Of a stretch of 64,000 bases of DNA, positions 52,281 to 61,667 are shown in pieces; position 1 is the first letter of the stretch, and every line of letters starts with the position of its first letter. The DNA comes from Bradyrhizobium sp. ARR65 (lineage in GTDB: Bacteria > Pseudomonadota > Alphaproteobacteria > Rhizobiales > Xanthobacteraceae). The position numbers and the translations under genes were made by a program. The DNA is taken from NCBI RefSeq assembly GCF_000472385.1, contig NZ_AWZU01000016.1:88588-152587 (forward strand), in the 5' to 3' direction. The notes under the pieces are model-generated. The model worked only from the letters and a program-made list of their open reading frames with translations, had not been told where the DNA came from and ran no database searches.

Positions 52281-53883
52281 GATCAAGGATCAGGTGCCGT
52301 GCGACGCCCCTGGCGCGCGCGAGATCGGATTTGCGATTCCCGCCCGCTACAATGCGAGCCGCATTCTCTTTGACAACCTGGGCAAAGGCCGGGGCGACGA
52401 CCTCGCGCTGACCGGTCCGGCGGGCAAACGAACCTATGCCGAACTCTGCGCGGATGCCGCACGGTGGGGACATGGTTTTCTCTCACTGGGACTGAAGCGC
52501 GGTGACCGCGTCTTGCTGTTCCTCGACGATACCCCCGCCTATCCTGCAGCCTTTTTCGGCGCCGTGCGCGCGGGCTTCGTTCCGCTCCTGATCAACACGC
52601 TGACGCCACCGGATCTCCTGCAGTTCTACCTCGCCGATTCCGGTGCGGCCGTCGCCGTGGCGGACGCGGATTTTGCGTCGCGCTTCAATGGTGAGGCCTG
52701 CCGGGACACGGGCTTGCGCACGCTGATCGTAGTCAACGGCGCCATCGGCGAGCATGCGGAGCCGAATGGGATCGCCGCCGAGCCATGGCTGAAGCGGTTT
52801 CCCAGCGAGCTTGCGGAAGCCGATACTCATCGCAACGAGATGGCGTTCTGGATGTACTCCTCCGGCTCGACCGGCAGGCCCAAGGGCATCGTGCACCTGC
52901 AGCACGATATGGCCTACAGCGACGCTGCCTTTGCCCGCAACGTGCTGCGGCTCAAGCCGAACGATATCTGCATTTCCGTGCCAAAGATCTTCTTCGCCTA
53001 CGGCTTCGGCAACGCCATCACCTTTCCGTTCTCCGCAGGCGCGGCAACGCTGCTGCTGCCCGGGCAGCCCAAGCCCGCCGCGATCTTCGAGGCAATCGGG
53101 CGTTTTCGCCCCACCGTGTTCTTCGGACTGCCGACGCTGTACACCTCGCTGACCAAGGCGGACGGCGCCGCCAAGGCCGACTTCTCCTCGCTACGCATGG
53201 CGGTCTCCGCCGCCGAGGTGTTGTCGAGCGAGGTCTTCAACGGCTGGAAGGCGCTGACCGGGCTCGAGATCATCGAAGGGCTGGGGTCGACCGAGGTGCT
53301 GCACATCTATCTCTGCAACCGGGCAGACCGGAAGAAGCCCGGCGCGGCGGGCCTGCGCGTGCCCGGTTATGAGATCGCGCTGAGGGACAAGGATGGCCGC
53401 GAGGTCGGCGACAATGAGGAAGGAATTTTATGGGTGCGCGGCGACTCCAACACGCCGCTGTACTGGAACAGGCCGGACAAGACCGCGGAGACCGTTCGCG
53501 AAGGGGGTTGGATCTACACCGGCGACCGTTTCGTCCGCGACAACGAAGGCTTCCACTTCTTCCGCGGCCGCGCCGATGACCTGATCAAGATTTCCGGGCA
53601 ATGGGTCTATCCACTCGAGGTCGAACTGTGTCTCGCCGAACATCCCGATGTGCGCGAATGCGCCGTGTTCGCCGCTGAACTGCCGGACCGTCGCATGACC
53701 TTGAAGGCGGCGGTGGTGATGAACGTCCGCGGCTACGACGAAGCGGAGACGACCAAGCGGCTGCAGGATTACGTGAAGGCAAAGCTGCTGCCCTACAAAT
53801 ATCCGCGCGAGATTAAATTTCTGGACGAACTGCCGAAGACCGGAACAGGGAAGATCGACCGCCAGGCGGTGATGCGGATGTAG
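52270..53883 (+). CDS. Benzoate-CoA ligase family enzyme
   Basis: A 537-residue adenylate-forming ligase of the BadA/benzoate-CoA ligase family. The AMP motif MYSSGSTGRPKGIVH is at residues 195-209. GEGLGSTEVLHIY-like EGLGSTEVLHIYLC and GDRFVRDNEGFHFFRGRADDLIKISGQWVYPLEVE form the later AMP and hinge regions, and the catalytic lysine is near the end in PKTGTGKIDRQAV. It would activate salicylate, benzoate or a related acid to the CoA ester used by the overlapping hydroxylase gene upstream. The exact acid is not evident. Confidence 0.9.
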   Translation: MTLEIKDQVPCDAPGAREIGFAIPARYNASRILFDNLGKGRGDDLALTGPAGKRTYAELCADAARWGHGFLSLGLKRGDRVLLFLDDTPAYPAAFFGAVRAGFVPLLINTLTPPDLLQFYLADSGAAVAVADADFASRFNGEACRDTGLRTLIVVNGAIGEHAEPNGIAAEPWLKRFPSELAEADTHRNEMAFWMYSSGSTGRPKGIVHLQHDMAYSDAAFARNVLRLKPNDICISVPKIFFAYGFGNAITFPFSAGAATLLLPGQPKPAAIFEAIGRFRPTVFFGLPTLYTSLTKADGAAKADFSSLRMAVSAAEVLSSEVFNGWKALTGLEIIEGLGSTEVLHIYLCNRADRKKPGAAGLRVPGYEIALRDKDGREVGDNEEGILWVRGDSNTPLYWNRPDKTAETVREGGWIYTGDRFVRDNEGFHFFRGRADDLIKISGQWVYPLEVELCLAEHPDVRECAVFAAELPDRRMTLKAAVVMNVRGYDEAETTKRLQDYVKAKLLPYKYPREIKFLDELPKTGTGKIDRQAVMRM

Positions 53884-54077
53884 CAACAAACGTCGTCATC
53901 GTCCGCGAAGGTGGACGATCCAGGAACCACAGGCGTCAAAAGGTACAGGCGCCGGTGGTTACTGGATCCCCCGCCCGCGCGGGGTATGACGAGCGGAGTT
54001 GGCGGCGCCAGCTTTGCCTTCGAGTTCTGGTACTGGCCTGCCCGCCGTCAGAACAGCCTGGCGATTTCGCGCTTCCA

Positions 54078-54587
54078 TCACTCCGCCCGTCCCAAATGCT
54101 CCAGCGCGTCTTCAGCGCGCAAGGGCACCCGCGACACTTCGTTGTTGAGGTCGACGAGCTGCGCCAGCAGCCCCATGAGCACCTTGCGGTCGGCGGGCTT
54201 GAGCGGCTGCAGCATCCGCGCCTGCGCGCGGTCGACCGAAGGCATGATGTCGCGGAGCAGCTTTGCGCCCGCGCGCGTCAGGTAAAGCAGCTTGACGCGT
54301 TTGTCGTGGCTGGCCGGCTTGCGCTCGATCAGGCCTTTCGCCTCCAGACGCTCGATAACACTGCCGAGGGTGGAGCGATCGAAGGCGATCACCGCGGAGA
54401 GCCTGGTGGCATCGATGCCGGGATGGGTCTGGATCGCGACCAGTGCGGCATATTGCACGGGCGTGGTGTCGAACGTTCTGCATTCCTCGACGAAGATGGC
54501 GACCGCGATCTGCTGCATCCGCCGGAACAGGTAGCCCGGCTTGGCGTAGACCGCGTCCATGGTGAGCGGTGTCGGCTTACTCGGCAT
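54078..54587 (-). CDS. MarR-family regulator of the gentisate cluster
   Basis: A 169-residue regulator with the winged helix of the MarR family (about 55-125; ATRLSAVIAFDRSTLGSVIERLEAKGLIERKPASHDKRVKLLYLTRAG). MPSKPTP at ATG 54587 is taken as start. It overlaps the isomerase gene by 11 bases, so both are one transcript. It is encoded between two genes whose promoters carry the same dyad, the usual arrangement for a repressor relieved by an aromatic acid or its CoA ester. Confidence 0.9.
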   Translation of the reverse strand: MPSKPTPLTMDAVYAKPGYLFRRMQQIAVAIFVEECRTFDTTPVQYAALVAIQTHPGIDATRLSAVIAFDRSTLGSVIERLEAKGLIERKPASHDKRVKLLYLTRAGAKLLRDIMPSVDRAQARMLQPLKPADRKVLMGLLAQLVDLNNEVSRVPLRAEDALEHLGRAE

Positions 54588-55209
54588 CGCTCTGACGCTC
54601 CGGTGCGGCATCGACGAAGGCTGACAGCGCCTTTGCCGCGGCCTCGGCCTGGAGCAGGCGCGGAAAGGCGGAGACATCCACGCCGAACCGCCGTGCATTG
54701 GCAAGCTGCGGCACCAGGCAGAGATCGGCCATTGTGGGCGAGGCGCCGAAGCAGAACGGACCTGGCTCGGCGGCGATCAGCTTTTCGCACGCGGCGAGGC
54801 CCTCACGGTTGGCCCAGGCCGCCCATTCCGTAGCCTTCTCTTCGGCAAGCCCAAGCTGCCGCAACCGCGCCAGCACCTTCAGGTTCTGCACCGGATGGAT
54901 ATCGCAGGCTATGGCCTGCGAGAACGCGCGGATCTTTGCACGGCGCAGCGGATCCTTGGGCAGGAGCGGCGGCTGCGGATGGGTCTCCTCCAGCCATTCG
55001 ACGATGGCGAGCGACTGCGTGAGGATTTCGCCCGCGTCACCCTCCAGCGTGGGCACGAGGCCTTGCGGATTGAGCGCGAGATAAGCGGGCGCCCGTTGCT
55101 CGCCCTTGCGCAAATGATGGGGCAAGTGCTCCGCGTTCAAGCTCTTCAGGTTCAGGGCTATCCTGACCCGGTAGGCCGCGCTGCTGCGGAAATAGCCATG
55201 CAGCCTCAT
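54577..55209 (-). CDS. Maleylpyruvate/maleylacetoacetate isomerase (zeta-class GST)
   Basis: A 210-residue glutathione S-transferase fold protein of the zeta class. The glutathione site is in RSSAAYRVRIALNL (residues 8-21, SSxxxRVRIAL motif) and NPQGLVPTLE, with DIHPVQNLKVL typical of the isomerases. In gentisate catabolism this class (NagL type) converts maleylpyruvate to fumarylpyruvate. Next to gentisate dioxygenase this is the likely role. It is divergent from that gene and overlaps the MarR gene. Confidence 0.88.
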   Translation of the reverse strand: MRLHGYFRSSAAYRVRIALNLKSLNAEHLPHHLRKGEQRAPAYLALNPQGLVPTLEGDAGEILTQSLAIVEWLEETHPQPPLLPKDPLRRAKIRAFSQAIACDIHPVQNLKVLARLRQLGLAEEKATEWAAWANREGLAACEKLIAAEPGPFCFGASPTMADLCLVPQLANARRFGVDVSAFPRLLQAEAAAKALSAFVDAAPERQSDAE

Positions 55210-55231
55210 CGGAACCTCCCTGACGAATTAT

Positions 55232-55273
55232 GGTTGCAATTGACGCAACCTACATTGTCAGTATGCTGTCAAT
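55232..55273. promoter_or_regulatory. Operator region between isomerase and gentisate dioxygenase (MarR operator, copy 2)
   Basis: The MarR-type dyad ATTGTCAGTATGCTGTCAAT spans 55254-55273, matching the copy at 51103 at 18 of 20 positions. Immediately before it GGTTGC-AATTGAC-GCAACC (55232-55250) is a second perfect 6-bp inverted repeat. Both lie between divergent genes and could let one regulator control both. Confidence 0.7.
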
Positions 55274-55305
55274 CAAGTGAAGCAAACAAGATCGGGAGGC
55301 CGCCA

Positions 55306-56346
55306 ATGGAAGCCGTGGCGAAGACGCCGGAACGCGAGGCGTTCTACAAGAAGATCGACGGCGAGAATCTTTCCGCGCTCTGGAACGTGATGGGAGATCT
55401 GATCACGCCCGAGCCGAAGAGCGCCTGCCGCCCGCATTTGTGGAAATTCGACGCCATCCGCAGCTACATGATGGAGGCGGGCAAGCTGATCACCGCGAAA
55501 GAGGCGGAGCGGCGCGTGCTGATCCTGGAAAATCCGGGCCTACGCGGGCAGTCCAGGGTCACCACTTCCTTGTTTGCCGGCATCCAGATGGTAATCCCCG
55601 GCGATGTCGCGCCCGCGCACAGGCACAGCCAGTCGGCGTTGCGCTTCATCCTGGAGGGCAAGGGCGCATTCACCGCGGTCGATGGCGAAAAAACGCTGAT
55701 GGAGCCTGGCGACTTCGTCATCACGCCCTCGATGACCTGGCACGACCACGGCAACGACACCAGCGAGCCGATGTTCTGGCTCGACGGGCTCGACATTCCC
55801 ATGGTGCAGTTCTTTGACGCCTCATTCGCGGAAGGCGCGAGCGAGGACCGGCAGCAGATCACAAAACCGGCCGGCGATAGTTTTGCGCGCTATGGCCGTA
55901 ACCTGTTGCCGGTCGACGAGAAGCGGAGCTCAAAGACGTCCCCGATCTTCAATTATCCCTACAGCTATACCCGCGAAGCGCTGGAGCAGGCGAAGAAGCG
56001 CGGCGAATGGGACGCTTGCCACGGGCTGAAGCTGAAATTTTCCAATCCCGAGACGGGTGATTTCGCGATGCCGACCATCGGCACCTTCATCCAGCTCCTG
56101 CCGAAGAGTTTCAAGACCGCCCGCTATCGCTCGACCGATGCCACTGTGTTCACCGCGATCGAAGGCAAGGGACGCACGCGGATCGGCGAACAGACGTTCG
56201 AGTGGGGCCCGCGCGACCTCTTCGTGGTGCCTAGCTGGCACTGGGTGACACATGAAGCCGATGAGGACGCGGTGCTGTTCTCCTTCTCCGACCGTCCGGT
56301 GCAGCAGAAGCTGGATCTGTTCCGGGAAGATCGCGGGAATGCGTGA
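55306..56346 (+). CDS. Gentisate 1,2-dioxygenase
   Basis: A 346-residue bicupin that opens the gentisate ring to maleylpyruvate. The iron ligands are H105 and H107 in VAPAHRHSQSALRF plus H146 or H148 in TPSMTWHDHGN. The second cupin is VFTAIEGKGRTRIGEQTFEWGPRDLFVVPSWHWV. Start ATG 55306 has GGGAGG at 55294. The long frame from 54895 runs through the isomerase shadow and is rejected. It is in the same regulon as the hydroxylase and ligase. Confidence 0.93.
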   Translation: MEAVAKTPEREAFYKKIDGENLSALWNVMGDLITPEPKSACRPHLWKFDAIRSYMMEAGKLITAKEAERRVLILENPGLRGQSRVTTSLFAGIQMVIPGDVAPAHRHSQSALRFILEGKGAFTAVDGEKTLMEPGDFVITPSMTWHDHGNDTSEPMFWLDGLDIPMVQFFDASFAEGASEDRQQITKPAGDSFARYGRNLLPVDEKRSSKTSPIFNYPYSYTREALEQAKKRGEWDACHGLKLKFSNPETGDFAMPTIGTFIQLLPKSFKTARYRSTDATVFTAIEGKGRTRIGEQTFEWGPRDLFVVPSWHWVTHEADEDAVLFSFSDRPVQQKLDLFREDRGNA

Positions 56347-56354
56347 CGTTGACC

Positions 56355-56435
56355 GTCATTCCGGGGCGGTGCGAAGCACCGAACCCGGAAATCTCCAGGT
56401 TCGGGGTTCGCCTCTGCGAGGCGCCCTGGAACGAC
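56355..56435. repeat. Intergenic palindrome, second copy
   Basis: An imperfect palindrome starting GTCATTCCGGGGC, closely related to 47357-47436. It lies between the convergent dioxygenase and permease genes. Confidence 0.65.
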
Positions 56436-56443
56436 GTTGCGGC

Positions 56444-57274
56444 TTAACGCCAATGCAGCAGCCGCGCCTCCAACAGGCCGATCAGCTTACCCACCGCCAG
56501 CCCGAACACCGACAAAATCAGCACACCGGCCAGCAGCTGATCCGTCTGCATCAGATTGCCGGCCTGCAGCACGAAGGCGCCAATGCCATAATCGGCGCCG
56601 ATCATCTCCGCGCTCACGACGAGCAGCAGTGCGATGGAGGCGGTGATGCGGAAGCCCGCGAGAATGGAGGGCAGCGCGCCCGGCCAGATTACCCGGCGCA
56701 CAATGGTCGCAAACGGCACATTGAAGCTCTGGGCCATACTGATCAGGTTGCGCGGCACGGCATCGACGCCGCTATAGACCGATATCGCGGTGGAGAAGAA
56801 CACGCCTAACGCAATGGTTGCGATCTTGGGCTCCTCGCCGATCCCGAGCCACAGGATCAGGAGCGGCAACAGCGCGATCTTCGGGATTGGAAACAGCGCG
56901 GAGATGAAGGTGATGCCGAGACCGCGCGCGAGCGTCGACAGCCCGATCGCAAATCCGACGGCGACGCCCGCGGCAGTGCCGAGCAGCCAACCCGTCCCGA
57001 TCCGCATCACCGAATAGCCTAAATGATGCCAGAGCGCGCCGGAGAGCGCGAGCTGCGAGAGCGCGCGACCGATGGCGGATGGGGTCGGCAGGAACAGCGG
57101 ATTAACGAGACCTGCGGAGCCCGCGAGCTGCCAGATCCCGATCACCATCAGCAGCGCGATCCAGCCGCTGTACCGGCTCGTCCCCGGCACGAATCCGGCG
57201 CCGCGAAATTCCACCGGTCGGGTCCCGGTCTTGCCGTCGTCTTGCGAAACCCGTGGTGTGGCCCGTTCAAGCAT
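56444..57274 (-). CDS. NitT/TauT-type ABC permease of the aromatic cluster
   Basis: A 276-residue permease. ATG 57274 (MLERATPRV) is the start because it allows overlap with the ATPase stop. About six membrane segments and the docking loop VPRNLISMAQSFNVPFATIVRRVIWPGALPSILAGFRITASIALLLVVSAEMIGA are seen. It is the last gene of the importer at 56444-59196 and converges on the dioxygenase gene. Confidence 0.88.
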   Translation of the reverse strand: MLERATPRVSQDDGKTGTRPVEFRGAGFVPGTSRYSGWIALLMVIGIWQLAGSAGLVNPLFLPTPSAIGRALSQLALSGALWHHLGYSVMRIGTGWLLGTAAGVAVGFAIGLSTLARGLGITFISALFPIPKIALLPLLILWLGIGEEPKIATIALGVFFSTAISVYSGVDAVPRNLISMAQSFNVPFATIVRRVIWPGALPSILAGFRITASIALLLVVSAEMIGADYGIGAFVLQAGNLMQTDQLLAGVLILSVFGLAVGKLIGLLEARLLHWR

Positions 57275-58040
57275 CCTGCACCTCGCGCTCGGCATCGATC
57301 GCTTCGTTGCGGATCAGCGCCCACAACTCCGTCTGCAGCGCAACCAGCTTGCCGCGCGCCTCAATGCCGCCGCGCTCGCTGCGTGTCATCGGAATATTGA
57401 CGACCTCGCGAATCCGGCCCGGGCGGCGCGACAGCACCACGATGCGATCGGCAAGCCGTACGGCTTCCTCCAGATTGTGCGTGACGTAGATCGCGCCCAT
57501 GGTGCCGTCGGCGAGCAGACGGATGAAGTCCTCCATCAGCAATTCGCGCGTCTGCGAGTCAAGCGCCGACAGCGGCTCGTCCATCAACAGGATCGCCGGC
57601 CGCACCGCCAGCGCACGTGCAATGCCGACGCGCTGGCGCATGCCGCCTGACAATTGTTTTGGATAGGTCGCGCGGAAATCGGACAAGCCGGTGCGACGCA
57701 ACGCATCATCGACGAGCGCGCGGCGCTCGTCAGCGGAAAGCGCCGTATGCAGCAGCGGAAACTCGACGTTGGCCTCCACCGTACCCCATGGCAGCAGCGC
57801 AAAATCCTGAAACACGAAGGTCAGCGGATTGAAGCTGTCCGCAGGCGGCGCGCCGCGCAGTTCGGCGGCGCCGGCCGCCGGCCGCAGCAAGCCGCCGAGG
57901 ATCGAGAGCAGCGTGCTCTTGCCGCACCCGGACGGCCCGACTATCGCCACCACCTCGCCTGCGCCGACAATGAACGAGACGTCGTCGAGCACGGCGAGCG
58001 TGCCGAAGCGGTGGGAGACATGGTCGGCGATCAGATCCAT
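57267..58040 (-). CDS. NitT/TauT-type ABC ATPase of the aromatic cluster
   Basis: A 257-residue ATPase: Walker A GPSGCGKST, Q-loop FVFQDFALLPW, signature LSGGMRQRV, Walker B ILLMDEPLSALDSQ, switch His VTHNLEEAV. It overlaps the permease start by eight bases. It belongs to the third NitT/TauT-like system of the window; the others are at 23230-25892 and 32680-35760. Substrate unknown but the gene neighbourhood suggests an aromatic acid. Confidence 0.92.
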   Translation of the reverse strand: MDLIADHVSHRFGTLAVLDDVSFIVGAGEVVAIVGPSGCGKSTLLSILGGLLRPAAGAAELRGAPPADSFNPLTFVFQDFALLPWGTVEANVEFPLLHTALSADERRALVDDALRRTGLSDFRATYPKQLSGGMRQRVGIARALAVRPAILLMDEPLSALDSQTRELLMEDFIRLLADGTMGAIYVTHNLEEAVRLADRIVVLSRRPGRIREVVNIPMTRSERGGIEARGKLVALQTELWALIRNEAIDAEREVQDA

Positions 58041-58131
58041 CTAGATGCACTCTTTCTGTACCGTCACCCTGAGGAGGCCTCAAAGCGGCCGTCTCGAAGG
58101 GCGACGGCCCGGCTGCCGCAGCGGGGCCGCG

Positions 58132-58168
58132 CATCCTTCGAGGCTCGCTCCGCGAGCGCCTCAGGATG
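58132..58168. repeat. Dispersed palindromic repeat copy
   Basis: An inverted copy of the element at 35800-35838, beginning CATCCTTCGAGGCTCGCTCC, in the gap between the binding-protein and ATPase genes. Confidence 0.65.
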
Positions 58169-58191
58169 ACGGAGCTTCCACGAACACGCCT

Positions 58192-59196
58192 TTAATCCGG
58201 CTTCACAAAATCTTTCGCGATGATCGCCTCGGCATCGAATCCCTTATCGACAAACCCCTGCCCCTGCAGCCATTTGATCTGGTTGTCGACGTTCCTGACG
58301 TCGAGCTTGCCGTCCGGATCGATATAGGCGCAATTGCCGACCACCTGATCGAGCGGCAGGTTGGTGTATTTGGCGATGATCTCGAGCAGCGGTTTGGTCT
58401 GCTCGTTGATCGGAGCGGCGCCGTCCTTCACGGAGGTCAGGATCACGTCGTGATATTCGCGGTCGGCGCGCTCCAGCGCCGCGAGCAATTTGGCCACCAG
58501 CGCCTTGTTGCTCAGTGTCTTGGGCGAGGCGAATATGGCACCTAGCTGCCACGGCGTCTCGTCGCCGACCCAGCCCAGGAGCTTGGCGCCGCCTTCATCC
58601 ATCAGCTTGCGCGCTGTCGAGGCCGGCAACAGTGCCGCATCGACGGTCTCGCCCTTCAGCGCGGCCGCGGCGTTCGACAGCGATTGCAGCGGCACGATTT
58701 TCACCTCGGAGAGCTTGAAGCCATATTTGTCGGCGAGCAGCCCCAGCGAATAGTGGAAGCTGGAGCCGACCTGAGTGACGGCAATGCGCTTGCCCGCGAG
58801 ATCCTTCGGGGACCTCAAGCCGGCGGCATAGGCCTTGTTGCTGGCGAAATAGCCGATCAGGGGATAGCCTTTCCTCTCGCGGCTCATGCCGCCGATCACC
58901 TTGAGCGTGCCCTTGCCGGCCAGATTGTAGAGCCCGGCGGTGAAGGCCGTGATGCCGAAATCGACATCGCCGGACGTGGTGGCCACGGCGATCGGCTGCG
59001 CCGCATCGAAGAATTTCAATTCGACGTTCAAGCCGGCATCGCGGAAATAGCCCTTGTCCTGCGCGATGAAGACGGGCGCGGATGATGACAGCCGTAATAC
59101 GCCGATCGTGGCCTTGAGCGCGTCCTCGGCCCTTGCGAGGCCAGTGCTTGCCAGCACCAAAGACAAAGCGAGCATAGCCCGCGCAAATCCCCTCAT
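58192..59196 (-). CDS. NMT1-type periplasmic binding protein of the aromatic cluster
   Basis: A 334-residue periplasmic binding protein. ATG 59196 with GGAGG seven bases upstream. The signal peptide MRGFARAMLALSLVLASTGLARA precedes IGVLRLSSSAPVFIAQDKGYFRDAGLNVELKFFDAAQPIAVATTSGDVDFGITAF, the core of this family. It comes first in the importer operon. Proteins of this type near gentisate genes usually serve aromatic acids, but the ligand is unproven. Confidence 0.9.
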   Translation of the reverse strand: MRGFARAMLALSLVLASTGLARAEDALKATIGVLRLSSSAPVFIAQDKGYFRDAGLNVELKFFDAAQPIAVATTSGDVDFGITAFTAGLYNLAGKGTLKVIGGMSRERKGYPLIGYFASNKAYAAGLRSPKDLAGKRIAVTQVGSSFHYSLGLLADKYGFKLSEVKIVPLQSLSNAAAALKGETVDAALLPASTARKLMDEGGAKLLGWVGDETPWQLGAIFASPKTLSNKALVAKLLAALERADREYHDVILTSVKDGAAPINEQTKPLLEIIAKYTNLPLDQVVGNCAYIDPDGKLDVRNVDNQIKWLQGQGFVDKGFDAEAIIAKDFVKPD

Positions 59197-59619
59197 CCCG
59201 GTTCCTCCGTCGGATACTCTCAATATTCTGCGGGCGCCGCCTGGCCACGCCCGATGAACGCGCCTTCCCTCGCCAACGCCTGCTGCAGCTTCTCTAGCGC
59301 AATCTCGCGCGGAAGCGTATGGCCCGAAAGGAATAGACTTGGCGCGAGCCCCAGCCTTGAGAAGTGGCGGAAATTTGAAAATCACATCGCCGGGAGCAGT
59401 TCAGAGGCGACGCCCCGCATGACAGATGCGTCTCGCGGCGCGGCCGCGCAGACACTGGCGACCGGCACCTGACGCGCCGGCTCTTGCATGGCCTGCGAGA
59501 CCGGTCCGGGTTCCCGGATGCCAGGGCGCATCATGTCCGGGCCCGGCTGTTCGAGCAGGCGACCCCGCGCGCAAAACGCACGCGGGGCGCCGCATCAGTG
59601 GCGAGGAACGCCGGTCTCT
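59197..59619. other. Gene-free stretch between importer and chemoreceptor
   Basis: No gene with support. Frames are alanine/arginine-rich shadows. The promoter of the importer operon should be near its start at 59196, and a dispersed-repeat-like stretch lies near 59500. Confidence 0.5.
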
Positions 59620-61650
59620 CTACGCCGCGCGGATAGTGTGCAGGAAATCGTCGACGTTGCTCTTTAGCGAAACCGCCTGTTGCTGCAGCGCCGCGGCTGC
59701 GGCAAGGGCGGCTTCGGCGCCGGCGTCGGTCTCGCCCGCCACTGCGCGCACGTCACCGATCTCCTGGGTCACGGCCGCCGTTCCATTTGCCGCTTCCTCG
59801 ACATTGCGCGCGATTTCGCTGGTCGCTGCGCCTTGCTCCTCAACGGCCGAGGCAATCGCTGTGGAGATTTCCGATATCTCGCGGACCGTCGCGCCGAATT
59901 GCGTGATGGCCGCCACGGTTTCGCCCGTGGCACTCTGAATTGTCGCAATCTGGCTGGCAATCTGCTCCGTCGCCTGCGCGGTCTGGGAGGCGAGATTCTT
60001 CACCTCGCTCGCGACGATCGCAAAGCCTTTCCCGGCCTCACCGGCCCGCGCCGCTTCGATGGTTGCGTTCAGCGCGAGCAGGTTAGTCTGACTCGCAATC
60101 GCCTGGATGAGCTGAACGATGGTGCCGATCTTCTCCGCGGCGCTGGACAGGCCGTGGATCAATTCGGAGGTCCGCTGCGTCTCGTGCGTTGCCCGGTTCG
60201 AGACCGCGACCGAGCGCTGCACCTGGCTCGATATCTCGCGGATCGAGGCGGCGAGTTCCTGGGTCGCGGAAGCAACGGTCTGAACGTTCACAGATGCCTG
60301 CTCGGCGCGCCCCGCAACCGCTTCGGCGAGCCCACGACCGCGTTCGGCCACCCGTGCCAGCTCCTCCGCGCTTTTCCCCATGTCCTGGGCGCGGCCGCCG
60401 ACGCCGGCGATGACACCTTGCATGCCTTGCTCGAAACGACCGGCCAGCTCGGCCATCATGCGTACGCGATCCGCCTCGGCGGCCTCGCGCTGCCTTGCGG
60501 CTTCCTGCTCCATGCGGCGAACGGCCAGAGCATTCTCGCGGAAAACTTCGACGGCACGTGCCATGCGGCCGATCTCGTCACGCGACTCGCCGCCGGGAAT
60601 GGCCTCGTCGAGTTCTCCCGCAGCCAGCGATTGCATCCGGTCGGTCATGCGGCGGATCGGACCGGACACGCTGGCTCCGATCAGCCATGCCAGCAGGGCG
60701 CCCAGAACCAGCGCGCCGCCCGCGCTGACGATCACCGTATGCCGCGTCTCTTCGACCGCCGCGGCGGTCTTTTGTCCTTGTTCCGCGCGCACCGCGCCGA
60801 GCTTCTGATTGATCTTGTTGACCTGCTCGTCGATCGCCGCGCTGGCCTTTGCCAAGTCGGCCTGCTTCGCGCGCAAATCGCCGGCAGCCTTGATCACTTC
60901 ATCCAACGCAGCCGTATCGGCTGTGATCTCGGCTTTGAGCGCAGTGACCAGCGACTTCAGCTTGGCCTCTCCTATACCGGCAATTTCGGATTCGCTGTCG
61001 GCGATCGCGGCCTGCGCGTATTGCAATGTCATCTTGGCATCGTCGGCCTCCGACTCCGACAGCGTCGCACCATAGCGCATCAGGGAAATCCGCACCGCGT
61101 CCACGGCTCCGGCCAGCCGCATGGGGTGGAACAGCCGTTCCGGATCGGACCGGTTGACGAGGGCGAGCTGGATGCCGCCGGCGTCAAGCCCAGCGGCGGC
61201 GCCATGCGCGTCGGTCTTGGTCATGGCGGCGCGCAGCCGGTCGACGGCGCCGGCTGCAGCGGCAAAGGATGATCGATAGGTTTCCAGCGCGCTCCGGACT
61301 GGACCCGCGCCATCGGCGATTGCCTGCAACTTGCCGAACTGCCGGTCGACCTGATCGGCCAGTTGCCCGACGCCTTCGATCGCCTTGGTGGCGGCGTCCT
61401 TGTCGCCGACATTGCCGGTTCGAATGAATTTCTCCACGGCGCCGTTGGCGCTGAGCAGCGCGGCGCGCACCTGCGACATGCCGGCGTCGCCGGCGGCGCT
61501 TGTGATGAGCTCGTTGACCGTCCCGCCGATCCCTTCAACCTGAACCATGGCGAAGCCGGCGAGAAGAACGAGGAAGCTCAGGACCAGCGCGAACCCGCCA
61601 AAAACTCGCGGGCGGATGCCGATCCAGGACAGCATGGAAGACAGTTTCAT
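59620..61650 (-). CDS. Methyl-accepting chemotaxis protein
   Basis: A 676-residue chemoreceptor. A membrane helix at about 15-37 and another at about 308-330 enclose a helical periplasmic domain of about 270 residues. A HAMP domain (about 330-385; SGPIRRMTDRMQSLAAGELD) and a methylated helical domain (about 400-670) with the conserved hairpin tip EAARAGEAGKGFAIVASEVKNLASQTA follow. The C-terminus lacks the NWETF tether for CheR. It is cotranscribed (17-base gap) with the binding protein at 61668, a pairing that suggests the binding protein presents its ligand to this receptor. Confidence 0.93.
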   Translation of the reverse strand: MKLSSMLSWIGIRPRVFGGFALVLSFLVLLAGFAMVQVEGIGGTVNELITSAAGDAGMSQVRAALLSANGAVEKFIRTGNVGDKDAATKAIEGVGQLADQVDRQFGKLQAIADGAGPVRSALETYRSSFAAAAGAVDRLRAAMTKTDAHGAAAGLDAGGIQLALVNRSDPERLFHPMRLAGAVDAVRISLMRYGATLSESEADDAKMTLQYAQAAIADSESEIAGIGEAKLKSLVTALKAEITADTAALDEVIKAAGDLRAKQADLAKASAAIDEQVNKINQKLGAVRAEQGQKTAAAVEETRHTVIVSAGGALVLGALLAWLIGASVSGPIRRMTDRMQSLAAGELDEAIPGGESRDEIGRMARAVEVFRENALAVRRMEQEAARQREAAEADRVRMMAELAGRFEQGMQGVIAGVGGRAQDMGKSAEELARVAERGRGLAEAVAGRAEQASVNVQTVASATQELAASIREISSQVQRSVAVSNRATHETQRTSELIHGLSSAAEKIGTIVQLIQAIASQTNLLALNATIEAARAGEAGKGFAIVASEVKNLASQTAQATEQIASQIATIQSATGETVAAITQFGATVREISEISTAIASAVEEQGAATSEIARNVEEAANGTAAVTQEIGDVRAVAGETDAGAEAALAAAAALQQQAVSLKSNVDDFLHTIRAA

Positions 61651-61667
61651 TGGATTTCCGAAATTTC

